DNA from: Methylopumilus sp036745495
GTDB lineage: Bacteria; Pseudomonadota; Gammaproteobacteria; Burkholderiales; Methylophilaceae
Length of the DNA: 64,000 nt
Direction of reading: 5' to 3'
NCBI GenBank assembly: GCA_036745495.1
Contig: DAIOGA010000001.1
Location: 1-64,000 of the forward strand
Under the pieces are notes generated by a model. The model saw only the letters and a program-made list of their open reading frames with translations, was not told the DNA's origin and did no database searches. Shown in pieces: positions 34,055-44,113 of the stretch (within the stretch, counting starts at the first letter, position 1; the number at the start of each line of letters is the position of its first letter). Both the position numbers and the translations under genes were made by a program.

Positions 34055-36433
34055 ATGTTTAGAAAAACAATCCCACTGTTATGGCTAATGCTTTTGCTGC
34101 TTCCTCAGCTTTCATCTGCTGAAGATTCTGTAAGCGAAAAACAATCTCCAGAATTTTCTCAAGGGCAAATTGAAATCGAGGGGGATAGCCTTGAGACACT
34201 CCTTGATAGAAAAATGAAGGCGCGCGGAAATGCCTTTATTAAAAAAGGCGACAAAACGATTTCTAGTGAATTAATTGAGTACGATGAAATTTCCGGAAAG
34301 ATTTCTACTCTAAGCAATACAAAAATTGATACTCCCCAATCAAAAATAACAGGGTCTAAACTTAATTTAAAATTAGATAATGAGACAGGTCAAATTAACG
34401 ATGCTACTTTTGAATTTAAAGATAAAAGCGGCAAAACTGAGCGCACTGTTATGCAATTTGGCCATCCAGTAACTCAAAGACTTTACACTTATAGAGGCGA
34501 AGCAAAAACAATCTTCTTTGAAGGTGAGAACAGAAAAAAACTCGAAACAACTAAGATTACAACTTGTGAAGTTGGCAATAATGATTGGTATATAAATGCG
34601 AGCACCTTAAATATTGAGCAAAATATCAACAAGGCTGAAGGCAAAAACGCTGTGGTTGAATTTAAAAACGTTCCCATCTTCTATTCACCTTACTTTAGCA
34701 TGCCTTTAGATAGTGCATTACGCAAATCGGGCTTCTTATCCCCTAACTTTGGCTCAACATCTACGAGCGGATTTATGGGTTCAATTCCTTATTATTTCAA
34801 TATTTCCCCTAACCAAGATGCAACACTTACTTCAAACTACTCTGCAAAAAGAGGTGCGCAATTTGAAGGGGAATATCGTTATTTAAGCTCAAATTTTTCT
34901 GGTAAAGATTATGTTGAAATTGCACCGCATGATAATGCTAACGGAAAAGATAATAGATTTTATATTGACTTAGAACATCAACAGAATTTTGGTAACGGAT
35001 TAAGTGCTTCATATAATATTCAGAGGGTTGGCGATAAACAATATATGTCTGACTACGCATCACTAGTTCAAATCACGAACCCTGTGAATCTTCCTCAAAG
35101 AGTCAATGTAAATTATATAAGCCCTCAAATGTCTCTGCTCGATAATAGTTCAAAATTTACATGGAATGTGAGTGCGCTAGCTGAAAAATATCAAACCTTA
35201 TCAACTGTATATTCTGACTCACCATATCAAAGACTTCCTCAAGTTAATTTATCAGCTAAATTAGAAAACGACCTTTATTTAATAGATTTAAAATCTCAAT
35301 ACACATACTTCTCAAGAGACGAAAGCTTTAAAAATTATTTGGATGCAAATAATCAATCACATTTATATGCTGAAGGTGGGAGATCAATTTTAGCACCTAG
35401 CATTTCAATACCTTTGCAAGAAACATACGGTTTTATTAAACCTAAGTTTTCTATGAATATTAGAGATTATCAACTTGATAACGCCTCAGTATCTAGCAAA
35501 CAAATTATTACTCCCATTTTCTCTCTTGATAGCGGAGTGTATTTTGACCGGCCTTTAAATTTGTTTAATAACAGCTATACCAATACCTTGGAGCCAAGAT
35601 TATATTATGTCTATATTCCATATAGAGATCAGAGTATGTTGCCATTATTTGACACAGGCTTAACAGATCTAAATATGAATACAGTATTTAGTGAAAATCA
35701 GTTTAATGGTTACGATAGAGTTAATGATGCAAATCAAATATCTGCTGGTCTTACATCAAAATTACTCTCAAATAATGGAAAAGAATTAATTAAAGCAACA
35801 ATTGCTGAACGTTTTTATTTAACGCAGTCCAAAGTTAATCAAAGTAATCAATTATCTCCTCTAGGATCGCCCTATCTGCAAGCTTCTAATCTTAGCCAAA
35901 AATCATCGGATATTTTTCTAGGTCTCACTTCTAGACTTAATAATAATTGGAATGTAGATGCTATGTGGGATTATGCACCATCAACAAATAAACTTTTGAG
36001 AGATACAATAAGTTCGAGATATAACCCAGAGCCTAATAAAATATTTAATATATCGTATCGTTACATCAACAATACTTTAGATACGACACAATCAATTAAG
36101 GACTTTGGTGTTGCAGGTCAGTGGCCGCTAGGCCATCGATATTCAGCTGTAGGCAGAATTGACTACGATTTACTAAATTCACGAACGGCTGAATTACTCG
36201 CTGGTGTGGAATATAATGGTGGGTGCTGGGTCGCGAGAACAATTGTTGATCGATTGGCAACAATTAATGCGACAGCCCCAGTTTCTTCTATTATGTTTCA
36301 ACTAGAACTTAATGGACTAGGCGCTGTAGGCTCTGATCCTAATAAGCTCGGGGTAATTCTCAATCGAAATATCCCTGGCGTGAGAACAGTCAATCAAATT
36401 CCTGACCAATACCGCCAATCCAATATGGATTAA
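34055..36433 (+). CDS. lptD: LPS-assembly protein LptD
   Basis: About 792 residues: signal peptide (ending LSSAED), N-terminal OstA jelly-roll domain (IEIEGDSLETLLDRKMKARGNA region), then a large outer-membrane barrel. With LptE it inserts lipopolysaccharide in the outer leaflet. Only two cysteines occur: one in ITTCEVGNNDWY and one in YNGGCWVART, where E. coli has four. An in-frame TTG at 34034 would extend the signal; the ATG at 34055 gives a normal signal peptide. surA follows 7 bases later. Confidence 0.95.
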   Translation: MFRKTIPLLWLMLLLLPQLSSAEDSVSEKQSPEFSQGQIEIEGDSLETLLDRKMKARGNAFIKKGDKTISSELIEYDEISGKISTLSNTKIDTPQSKITGSKLNLKLDNETGQINDATFEFKDKSGKTERTVMQFGHPVTQRLYTYRGEAKTIFFEGENRKKLETTKITTCEVGNNDWYINASTLNIEQNINKAEGKNAVVEFKNVPIFYSPYFSMPLDSALRKSGFLSPNFGSTSTSGFMGSIPYYFNISPNQDATLTSNYSAKRGAQFEGEYRYLSSNFSGKDYVEIAPHDNANGKDNRFYIDLEHQQNFGNGLSASYNIQRVGDKQYMSDYASLVQITNPVNLPQRVNVNYISPQMSLLDNSSKFTWNVSALAEKYQTLSTVYSDSPYQRLPQVNLSAKLENDLYLIDLKSQYTYFSRDESFKNYLDANNQSHLYAEGGRSILAPSISIPLQETYGFIKPKFSMNIRDYQLDNASVSSKQIITPIFSLDSGVYFDRPLNLFNNSYTNTLEPRLYYVYIPYRDQSMLPLFDTGLTDLNMNTVFSENQFNGYDRVNDANQISAGLTSKLLSNNGKELIKATIAERFYLTQSKVNQSNQLSPLGSPYLQASNLSQKSSDIFLGLTSRLNNNWNVDAMWDYAPSTNKLLRDTISSRYNPEPNKIFNISYRYINNTLDTTQSIKDFGVAGQWPLGHRYSAVGRIDYDLLNSRTAELLAGVEYNGGCWVARTIVDRLATINATAPVSSIMFQLELNGLGAVGSDPNKLGVILNRNIPGVRTVNQIPDQYRQSNMD

Positions 36434-36440
36434 TTATTTC

Positions 36441-37748
36441 ATGCCAAAAAAAATATTTTATTTCATTGCCATCTTTTTAGTCCTTCTTAATTTTAACTAT
36501 AGTTATGGACAACAAGAAAAATCATCTATCAAAAAGTTAGATAGGATTATTGCTATAGTCGATCAAGATGTTATTACAGAGAAAGAATTACAAGACAAAA
36601 TTAATTCAGTCATTATTAATCTAAAAAGCCAGAAGATTGACATCCCTTCTGAAAATATTTTAAGAAAACAAGTCATAGAAAGGTTAATTTCAAATAGCCT
36701 ACAAATTCAAATAGCGCAGCAAACTGGATTAAAGATTAGCGATGCTCAAGTTGACAAAACTATAGAACGTATCGCTGAAAAAAATAAACTGAATGTAACT
36801 GACTTTAAAAAAACATTAGAAAAAGATGGCACTAACTTTTATCAATTTAGAGAAGAAATAAGAAATGAAATTACTATAGCCCAATTAAAAGAACGTGAAG
36901 TTGATAGTAAAATTGTAATTACTGATGGGGAAATTGATAACTTTTTAAATGCCCAATCAAAAGAAGTGCAGGATGAATTTGAAATAGCTCATATTCTCAT
37001 TCGTGTTCCAGAAGATGCCTCACCAGACAAACTTGAAAAGCTAAAAAATAAGGCTGAAGAAGTTGTAAAACAAATTAATACTGGTAAAAATTTTACTCAA
37101 GTCTCAGCAGCATTTTCTGAGACCCCAAATGCACTTGAGGGCGGAAATTTAGGATGGAAAAAGGCCTCAGATTTACCAACATTGTTTGTTGATGCTCTTA
37201 AAAAAATAGAAGTGGGAAAACTTACTCCAATCCTAAGAAGTCCAAATGGTTTCCATGTTTTGAAACTTATTAATAAAAAAGGGCCTAGCACCCAAGTTGT
37301 AGTTGAACAAACTCATGTAAGACATATCTTAATAAAACTTTCAGAAATTACATCAGAAAATGAAGGACGCCAAAAACTCATTTCAATTAAAGAGCGATTA
37401 GAGAATGGTACAAAATTTGAAGATATGGCAAAACAGTATTCAGAAGATACTTCGGCTAATAATGGGGGCGATCTAGGATGGGTAAATCCTGGTGACACTG
37501 TCCCAGAATTCGAAAAAACAATGAAGCAACTCACTATCAATCAAATTAGCGATCCTATTAAAACCCCTTTTGGTTGGCATCTTATTCAAGTACTTGAAAG
37601 AAGATCGCAAGACATGTCAAAGGAATCCGCTCGCATTCAAGCAAGACAACAAATAAAGATACGTAAATCTGAAGAGGCCTATCAAGATTGGCTTCAAGAA
37701 TTACGTGATCGCTCTTTCGTAGAACTTCGATTAGAAGATAACTTTTAA
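36441..37748 (+). CDS. surA: Periplasmic chaperone / peptidyl-prolyl isomerase SurA
   Basis: 435 residues: signal peptide (about 1-23), N-terminal SurA chaperone domain (RIIAIVDQDVITEKELQ region), two parvulin domains at about 175-275 (AHILIRVP, GGNLGWKKASDLP) and 290-390 (RHILIKLS, GGDLGWVNPGDTVPEFE), and a short C-terminal helix. It escorts outer-membrane barrels such as LptD to the BAM complex, which fits its place just after lptD. Confidence 0.96.
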   Translation: MPKKIFYFIAIFLVLLNFNYSYGQQEKSSIKKLDRIIAIVDQDVITEKELQDKINSVIINLKSQKIDIPSENILRKQVIERLISNSLQIQIAQQTGLKISDAQVDKTIERIAEKNKLNVTDFKKTLEKDGTNFYQFREEIRNEITIAQLKEREVDSKIVITDGEIDNFLNAQSKEVQDEFEIAHILIRVPEDASPDKLEKLKNKAEEVVKQINTGKNFTQVSAAFSETPNALEGGNLGWKKASDLPTLFVDALKKIEVGKLTPILRSPNGFHVLKLINKKGPSTQVVVEQTHVRHILIKLSEITSENEGRQKLISIKERLENGTKFEDMAKQYSEDTSANNGGDLGWVNPGDTVPEFEKTMKQLTINQISDPIKTPFGWHLIQVLERRSQDMSKESARIQARQQIKIRKSEEAYQDWLQELRDRSFVELRLEDNF

Positions 37749-37757
37749 TTTATTCCT

Positions 37758-38741
37758 TTGAATGATTTTAAGCCACATATCGTCATAAGCTCTGGCGAAC
37801 CTGCAGGCATTGGACCTGACCTATGCATTCTTCTTGCCGCTAAAAAATTTCCAGCCTTTATTACAATTCTTGGTGATAAAAAAGCGCTATCTGATAGAGC
37901 TTTAAAGCTTAAAAGAACTGTTACTTTTTATGAAAATAAATCTTTAGAACATAAAGGTAATGATTCTTTATCTATTTTCCATATTCCTGCCTGCGAACCT
38001 ATTCAAATAGGCGTTCTTAACCCAAAAAATAATAGTTATATACTTAAGATGTTAAATCTTGCTTTAGATGGCTGCTTGAATAAATCATACGATGCATTAG
38101 TTACAGCGCCTATCCACAAAGGTATCATAAATGAAAGTCAAATTTTTACTGGTCATACTGAATATATAGCTAAATATACGCATGCTAAAAATGAAGTGAT
38201 GATGCTATGCTCAAAATCAATGCGAGTGGCTCTCGTCACAACACATATTCCACTCTCCCAAGTTAGCGCTTCAATTACTCAAAAAAAAATTGAAAACACG
38301 CTTAGAACTATCCAGCATGATCTTATTCATAATTTCAAAATAAATTATCCAAAAATCTTTGTTGCCGGACTTAATCCGCATGCAGGTGAAAATGGAGTCT
38401 TAGGCAAAGAAGAGATTGCTATTCTTCAGCCCGTCATCAAAAAATTGAGATTAGAAGGTATGGCTATTGAAGGGCCGTTACCAGCAGATACCCTTTTCAC
38501 TGAAAAGTATACTCAAAAAGCTGATTGCTTCCTTGCAATGTATCATGACCAAGGTCTAGCAGTTTTTAAGCATGCCAACTTTGGTATGGGTGTTAATGTA
38601 ACTTTAGGGCTACCGATTATAAGAACTTCAGTAGATCATGGAACAGCTATTGATTTAGCTGGCACTGGAGACATAAATTCCAATAGTTTTTATAGCGCAA
38701 TTGAACTAGCAATCGATCTGGCTCACAAATCGCGCTCATGA
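37758..38741 (+). CDS. pdxA: 4-hydroxythreonine-4-phosphate dehydrogenase
   Basis: 327 residues. Conserved SSGEPAGIGPDL at the start, TAPIHKG, FTGHTEYIA, and metal-binding His in LNPHAGENG and AMYHDQGL. It makes a precursor of pyridoxal phosphate by NAD-dependent oxidation. The start is TTG at 37758; the nearby ATG at 37762 is out of frame. It overlaps rsmA by 4 bases in the conserved surA-pdxA-rsmA order. Confidence 0.95.
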   Translation: MNDFKPHIVISSGEPAGIGPDLCILLAAKKFPAFITILGDKKALSDRALKLKRTVTFYENKSLEHKGNDSLSIFHIPACEPIQIGVLNPKNNSYILKMLNLALDGCLNKSYDALVTAPIHKGIINESQIFTGHTEYIAKYTHAKNEVMMLCSKSMRVALVTTHIPLSQVSASITQKKIENTLRTIQHDLIHNFKINYPKIFVAGLNPHAGENGVLGKEEIAILQPVIKKLRLEGMAIEGPLPADTLFTEKYTQKADCFLAMYHDQGLAVFKHANFGMGVNVTLGLPIIRTSVDHGTAIDLAGTGDINSNSFYSAIELAIDLAHKSRS

Positions 38742-39502
38742 AACATATTGCTAAGAAAAAATTTGGACAAAACTTCCTAAAAGATGCTTCTATTATCTAT
38801 GCAATTATTCAATCAATCAACCCACATATAGATGACTTAATTATTGAAATTGGGCCTGGCCTTGGCGCCTTAACAAAACCTCTTCTGGAAAATATTAATC
38901 ATCTTTTGGCAATAGAACTTGATCGAGACATTGTAAGTTGGATGGAAAATGAATATTCAAAAAAAAATATCACTATATTCAATGAGGATGTTTTAAATTT
39001 TAACTTCAATCAATTTGACAAGAAAATTAGAATTGTAGGTAATTTACCTTACAACATTTCAACTCCTATTTTATTTAAATGCATTGAGAATATTTCAAAA
39101 ATAAAAGACCTTCATTTTATGTTGCAAAAAGAGGTTGTAGATCGTATGATCGCGCGCCCCTCGTCTCCGGAATATGGAAGGTTATCAGTAATGCTGCAAT
39201 ACTATTTTGCAATGGAACATTTAGTGCATGTACCCAAAGAATCATTTGAGCCTCAACCTAAGGTTGAGTCATCTTTTGTAAGGCTTATTCCTTACGAACA
39301 TTATCCATTTATTGCAAATAATATAGAACAGTTTGGAAAGATTGTTAAAGACGCTTTTTCACAAAGACGAAAAACAATTCGTAATACACTAAAATCATCT
39401 ATAAGCGAAAATGACTTTCAAAAAATTGGTATAAATCCCCAGTTAAGAGCCGAAAATTTATCAGTATCAGATTTCGTAAAAATTTCAAATTATCTAGATT
39501 AA
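38738..39502 (+). CDS. rsmA: 16S rRNA dimethyladenosine transferase
   Basis: 254 residues. N-terminal KKKFGQNFLKD, SAM-binding EIGPGLGALTKPL and catalytic NLPYNIS are all present. It dimethylates A1518 and A1519 of 16S rRNA late in small-subunit assembly. Also called KsgA. It is the last gene of the lptD-surA-pdxA-rsmA run; adk downstream has its own promoter. Confidence 0.96.
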   Translation: MKHIAKKKFGQNFLKDASIIYAIIQSINPHIDDLIIEIGPGLGALTKPLLENINHLLAIELDRDIVSWMENEYSKKNITIFNEDVLNFNFNQFDKKIRIVGNLPYNISTPILFKCIENISKIKDLHFMLQKEVVDRMIARPSSPEYGRLSVMLQYYFAMEHLVHVPKESFEPQPKVESSFVRLIPYEHYPFIANNIEQFGKIVKDAFSQRRKTIRNTLKSSISENDFQKIGINPQLRAENLSVSDFVKISNYLD

Positions 39503-39540
39503 TTTATACAGACTAATAGCCATTTGAAATGAACATCGGC

Positions 39541-39549
39541 TGATATAAT
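39541..39549 (+). promoter_or_regulatory. Extended -10 promoter of adk
   Basis: TGATATAAT: a perfect TATAAT at 39544-39549 with an upstream TG in the extended -10 position. A strong AAGGAGAG ribosome site follows at 39558-39565. No good -35 is present at 17 bases, which is usual for extended -10 promoters. Confidence 0.6.
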
Positions 39550-39569
39550 TAATACTTAAGGAGAGATAC

Positions 39570-40220
39570 ATGAGAATTATTCTACTAGGAGCGCCAGGCG
39601 CGGGTAAAGGAACTCAAGCCCAGATACTTAAAGACAAATTTAATATCCCACAAATATCTACTGGTGACATGCTTCGTGCCGCTATTAAAGCAAATACAAA
39701 ATTAGGTCTTGAAGCCAAGCAATTTATGGATAGTGGCGCACTTGTGCCAGACCAGCTCATTATTGAATTAGTTAAAGAGCGCATTCAAAATGAAGATTGC
39801 AAACAAGGCTTCTTGTTAGATGGTTTTCCTAGGACTATTCCACAAGCTGAAGCGATGAAACAAGCCTTCATTTCAATAGACATCGTTATTGAAATTGATG
39901 TACCGGATAATGTCATTGTCGAAAGATTAAGTGGTCGAAGAACCCATCTTGCATCTGGACGAATTTATCATATTCAAAACAATCCACCTAAAATTCAAGA
40001 TAAAGATGATATTTCAGGTGAGCCTCTTGTTCAAAGAGATGATGACAAAAAAGAGACGATTCTAAAACGTCTTGATGTTTATCACAGCCAAACAAAACCA
40101 CTTATTGATTATTATTCAAAATGGGCAGCTTCTGAAAATAAAGGGCTTCGTTATATAAAAATCAATGGCCTCGGAGATGTTAAAGATATTCAAAAAACAA
40201 TTTTTGATCAAATTAACTAA
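39570..40220 (+). CDS. adk: Adenylate kinase
   Basis: 216 residues: P-loop LLGAPGAGKGTQAQ at about 5-18, LDGFPRT, and a long LID domain (GRRTHLASGRIYHI) without zinc cysteines. It interconverts AMP, ADP and ATP. It has the best ribosome site in this region (AAGGAGAG) and a candidate extended -10 promoter, fitting high expression. leuS follows by 7 bases. Confidence 0.97.
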   Translation: MRIILLGAPGAGKGTQAQILKDKFNIPQISTGDMLRAAIKANTKLGLEAKQFMDSGALVPDQLIIELVKERIQNEDCKQGFLLDGFPRTIPQAEAMKQAFISIDIVIEIDVPDNVIVERLSGRRTHLASGRIYHIQNNPPKIQDKDDISGEPLVQRDDDKKETILKRLDVYHSQTKPLIDYYSKWAASENKGLRYIKINGLGDVKDIQKTIFDQIN

Positions 40221-40227
40221 TTAGCCT

Positions 40228-42681
40228 ATGCAACCCGCCTATCCTTTTAAAGAGATTGAAAAAAAGGTTCAATCCTATTGGGACAACGAGAATACATTCT
40301 CTGTTGCCGAGGATTCTAATAAACCAAAATATTATTGCTTATCCATGTTTCCTTATCCAAGCGGAAAGCTTCATATGGGACATGTTAGAAATTATACGAT
40401 CGGAGATGTATTAAGCCGCTTTCATCGTATGCTTGGTTTTAATGTATTACAGCCCATGGGTTGGGATGCTTTTGGTTTACCTGCAGAAAATGCAGCGCTA
40501 CAAAATAAATCAGCTCCTGCAGCTTGGACATATAGCAATATTGATTATATGAAACATCAATTAAAGCAATTAGGTCTTGCTATTGACTGGAAAAGAGAAA
40601 TTGCAACATGCCGCCCGGAATATTACAAATGGGAGCAATGGTTATTTACTGAACTTTTTAAAAAGAAATTAATTTACAAAAAAATTTCTACTGTAAATTG
40701 GGATCCTGTAGATCAAACTGTTCTTGCTAACGAACAAGTAATTGACGGCAAGGGATGGCGATCTGGCGCTGTTGTTGAAAAAAAAGAAATCCCTCAATAT
40801 TTCATGAAAATTACTGAATATGCAGACGAGCTTTTAAATGATTTAGATAGCCTTGATGGATGGCCGGAACAAGTTAAGACCATGCAAAGAAATTGGATTG
40901 GCAAAAGCTATGGCTGTGAAATTGAATTTAGCATCAAAGATCATCCTGATTCCGTTAAAATTTATACCACCCGGCCAGACACTCTTCTAGGCGTGACTTA
41001 TTTAGCCATTGCTGCAGAGCATCCGCTTGCATCTCTTATTAAAAAAAATAATCCTACAATTGAGGCATTTATTAACGAATGTACAAGGGGAAGTGTTGCT
41101 GAAGCCGATCTTGCAACTGCAGAAAAAATAGGTATTGATTCTGGACTTCAAGCCATACACCCCATCACACAAAAAGAAGTGCCCATTTGGATTGCTAATT
41201 ATGTGCTGATGAATTATGGTTCTGGCGCAGTGATGGCGGTTCCAGCTCACGATGAAAGAGATTTTCATTTTGCGAAAAAATATAAACTTGAGATTGAGCA
41301 GGTTATTGAGCCAATAGATTCAAAAATAATTAATCTTTCTGAGGCTGCATATATTGATCATGGCAGGTTAATTAATTCTGGTGAATTTAATGGTTTGGAA
41401 TTTCAAGCGGCGTTCGATGCCATTGTTAAAAAATTAACATCTATCGATAAAGGTAAAAAAACAACGCAATTTAGATTGCGCGATTGGGGTATTTCAAGAC
41501 AGCGCTACTGGGGATGTCCAATACCTATTATTAAATGTCGCTCATGTGGCGAAGTGCCTGTGCCTGAAAAAGACTTACCTGTTGTATTGCCAGAATCCAT
41601 CGTTATGAATGGCGTTGGCTCACCTATTAAGCAAGATGAATCTTTTTATAAAACAATCTGTCCTTCTTGCGGCAAGGATGCCGAAAGAGAAACAGATACG
41701 ATGGATACCTTTGTGGAGTCTTCCTGGTATTTTGCTCGCTACCCAAGTTATGACAATCAAAATGCCATGGTGGATGAAAGAAGTAATTATTGGATGCCTG
41801 TTGATCAATATATTGGTGGTATTGAACATGCAATTTTACATTTACTATATGCGCGCTTCTTTAATAAACTTTTAAGAGACCTTGGACTTATAAAACATAA
41901 AGAGCCATTTGAAAATCTTTTAACGCAGGGCATGGTATTAAAAAATGGTACCAAAATGTCAAAGTCAAAAGGCAATACCGTTGACCCCCAATCGCTCATT
42001 GACCAATTCGGTGCTGATACTGCGAGACTTTTTATTATATTTGCGGCTCCTCCGGAACAAAGCTTAGAATGGTCTGATAGTGGCGTTGAAGGAGCTAATC
42101 GCTTCCTAAAGCGACTTTGGAAAACTGTTTTTGATCACAAGGCAAAAGGTAAAATTCAGCCCTATAAAGAAGGGGAGCTCACGACTGAAACAAGAAATTT
42201 AAGATTTGAATTGCATCAGACTATTCAAAAAATTACCGACGATATTCAAAGAAGGCATAGTTTTAATACAGCTATATCCTCTGTAATGGAACTCATGAAT
42301 ACTTTTGCAAAAGTCGAAGCTAACGACTCACTCGCGCTCTCGGTTAAACAAGAGGTTATTCAAAACGTCATTTTATTGCTTAACCCTTTTGTCCCTCATA
42401 TATGTCATGCTTTATGGCTAGAACTTTTTAACATCCCTATTGATGAAGAGGCCTGGCCTCGTCCTGATTTAAATGCCTTAATCAAAAATGAATATACAAT
42501 GATCATTCAGGTAAACGGAAAACTCAGAGGAAATATGCTAGTATCAGCGGATCTAGACCAAAAAGTGTTAGAAAATATGGCTCTAGAAAATGAAAGCATT
42601 AAACGTTTTATAGAAAACAAAAGCGATATTAAAAAAATAATATTCGTCCCTAAAAAACTTATTAATATTGTGACAGGCTAA
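40228..42681 (+). CDS. leuS: Leucyl-tRNA synthetase
   Basis: 817 residues. Class I HIGH motif in PYPSGKLHMGHVRNYTIGD, CP1 editing domain (YTTRPDTLLGVTYLAIAAEHP), a zinc-like CRSCGEVP / CPSCGKDAERE pair, WYFARYPS, and KMSKS in NGTKMSKSKGN. Charges tRNA-Leu. It is followed two bases later by lptE and then holA, the standard leuS-lptE-holA order. Confidence 0.98.
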   Translation: MQPAYPFKEIEKKVQSYWDNENTFSVAEDSNKPKYYCLSMFPYPSGKLHMGHVRNYTIGDVLSRFHRMLGFNVLQPMGWDAFGLPAENAALQNKSAPAAWTYSNIDYMKHQLKQLGLAIDWKREIATCRPEYYKWEQWLFTELFKKKLIYKKISTVNWDPVDQTVLANEQVIDGKGWRSGAVVEKKEIPQYFMKITEYADELLNDLDSLDGWPEQVKTMQRNWIGKSYGCEIEFSIKDHPDSVKIYTTRPDTLLGVTYLAIAAEHPLASLIKKNNPTIEAFINECTRGSVAEADLATAEKIGIDSGLQAIHPITQKEVPIWIANYVLMNYGSGAVMAVPAHDERDFHFAKKYKLEIEQVIEPIDSKIINLSEAAYIDHGRLINSGEFNGLEFQAAFDAIVKKLTSIDKGKKTTQFRLRDWGISRQRYWGCPIPIIKCRSCGEVPVPEKDLPVVLPESIVMNGVGSPIKQDESFYKTICPSCGKDAERETDTMDTFVESSWYFARYPSYDNQNAMVDERSNYWMPVDQYIGGIEHAILHLLYARFFNKLLRDLGLIKHKEPFENLLTQGMVLKNGTKMSKSKGNTVDPQSLIDQFGADTARLFIIFAAPPEQSLEWSDSGVEGANRFLKRLWKTVFDHKAKGKIQPYKEGELTTETRNLRFELHQTIQKITDDIQRRHSFNTAISSVMELMNTFAKVEANDSLALSVKQEVIQNVILLLNPFVPHICHALWLELFNIPIDEEAWPRPDLNALIKNEYTMIIQVNGKLRGNMLVSADLDQKVLENMALENESIKRFIENKSDIKKIIFVPKKLINIVTG

Positions 42682-42683
42682 GC

Positions 42684-43169
42684 ATGAAAAAAACCACTTT
42701 TTATATTATTTATGCCACTCTTTCTTTGGTCTTAATTTCAAGCTGTGGGTTTCATATGCGTGGCCTAACAAAAACCTCTTTAAGCTCAATTGACTTAGAA
42801 GGAAAAAAATTATCTATAGATAATGATTTAAGAAAAGTTCTTAAATCAAATCAGGTGGAAATTAAAAAAGAAGGCGCTGAATTTCAAATTGAATTTTTAA
42901 ATGAGCAATTTGAGAAGAAGATACTTACTCTCAATAGCAGAGGCTTGGTAAGTGAGTATGAATTATTCTATAAAATATATTTTAGAGTTAAAAACTCCTC
43001 TGCGGATAAATGGTCTGAAGAAAATATTATTGAAATACATAGAGACTATACCTATAGTGACGCTAACTCGATTGGCAAGGAAGAAGAGGAAAAACAGTTA
43101 AAGAGAGCAATGTATGACGAAGCCATTCAAAATCTCTTTAGACAAATAGAGTTATTAAAAAATAACTAA
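42684..43169 (+). CDS. lptE: LPS-assembly lipoprotein LptE
   Basis: 161 residues with lipoprotein signal ending LISSC (Cys 21) followed by GFHMRG, the typical LptE mature start. It plugs the LptD barrel at the outer membrane. Sequence is poorly conserved in this family; position between leuS and holA and the lipobox make the call firm. The stop overlaps holA by one base (TAATG). Confidence 0.93.
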   Translation: MKKTTFYIIYATLSLVLISSCGFHMRGLTKTSLSSIDLEGKKLSIDNDLRKVLKSNQVEIKKEGAEFQIEFLNEQFEKKILTLNSRGLVSEYELFYKIYFRVKNSSADKWSEENIIEIHRDYTYSDANSIGKEEEEKQLKRAMYDEAIQNLFRQIELLKNN

Positions 43170-44074
43170 TGGCAATATTTGATCCAGAAGCTTTTATTAA
43201 AGAGCTTCAAGGAAATCAGAAATCAAAATTCCTTCTNNNNNNNNNNNNNNNNNNNNNNNNNNNNNNNNNNNNNNNNNNNNNNNNNNNNNNNNNNNNNNNN
43301 NNNNNNNNNNNNNNNNNNNNNNNNNNNNNNNNNNNNTATGAAATTCTTCAAAATTTTTCACAAGACGATCTTCTTGTTGTTCATTTACCGCAAATAGACA
43401 AAGAAACTAAGATTCAGAAATGGTTTAAAGAGATTGAAAAAATTGCTTACACAATTAAACTTGATGAAATCAAACCATCAGAACTTCCTTTTTGGCTAAA
43501 AAAAAGAGCTTCTTTATTATCAATAAGCCTAGATGATGAAAGTATTCAGCTAATTAGTCAATTTGTTCATGGGAATATGCTTGCCGCAGATCAAGAATTA
43601 AATAAATTAGCATTACTTTTTCCAAGCCAATCTATTTCATACGAAAAGGTTTCACAATCTATTTCAAATGTTTCTCGTTATGATGCTTTTGAGCTAACTG
43701 AATATGTATTAAATGGCGATCAGATGAAAAGCTTATCTACTCTTAATTTCTTAAAAGAAGAAGGCCAAAATCCAATTAGCATTACAAGCTCCCTTTCTTG
43801 GGTATTAAAGCCTATGCTTGAAATAAAAGAGCTTGATTTCAAAGGTCAATCTTTAGAAAATCATCTTATAAAATCAAGAATATTTGGAGACAAGCTTGTG
43901 TTTGCTAAAAAAGCGCTGTCTTTTTTTTCGCTTAAACATCTAAGAGCAGCTATTCAAAAACTATCTGAAATCGATAAAATATCAAAGGGCGTTTCACCTG
44001 GTGATGCTTGGCTAGAAACAACGAGGCTTTGCCTAGGGCTTGCAAAAATAGCATCTCGAGGCCGAAAAATTTGA
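43169..44074 (+). CDS. holA: DNA polymerase III delta subunit (internal assembly gap)
   Basis: Opens the sliding clamp within the clamp loader. The first 22 residues are visible, then a 100-N run, then about 245 residues including PFWLKKRA, HGNMLAADQELNKLALLF and the C-terminal helical domain (SSLSWVLKPMLEI, ISKGVSPGDAWLE). Compared with E. coli HolA, about 70 residues including the first part of the N-terminal domain are missing, so the real gap is about 210 bases. Confidence 0.92.
   Translation: MAIFDPEAFIKELQGNQKSKFLXXXXXXXXXXXXXXXXXXXXXXXXXXXXXXXXXXYEILQNFSQDDLLVVHLPQIDKETKIQKWFKEIEKIAYTIKLDEIKPSELPFWLKKRASLLSISLDDESIQLISQFVHGNMLAADQELNKLALLFPSQSISYEKVSQSISNVSRYDAFELTEYVLNGDQMKSLSTLNFLKEEGQNPISITSSLSWVLKPMLEIKELDFKGQSLENHLIKSRIFGDKLVFAKKALSFFSLKHLRAAIQKLSEIDKISKGVSPGDAWLETTRLCLGLAKIASRGRKI
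43237..43336. other. Assembly gap in holA (100 N)
   Basis: Exactly 100 N; flanks share no sequence, so coding sequence is truly missing. Confidence 0.98.
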
Positions 44075-44113
44075 TCCTATACAAGTTAATTTCTTAACGC
44101 GTATAATTCTCAC

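Noticed and set aside
41002..41268. 88-codon open frame antisense to leuS, and others nearby
   Set aside because: Shadow frames of leuS without start signals.
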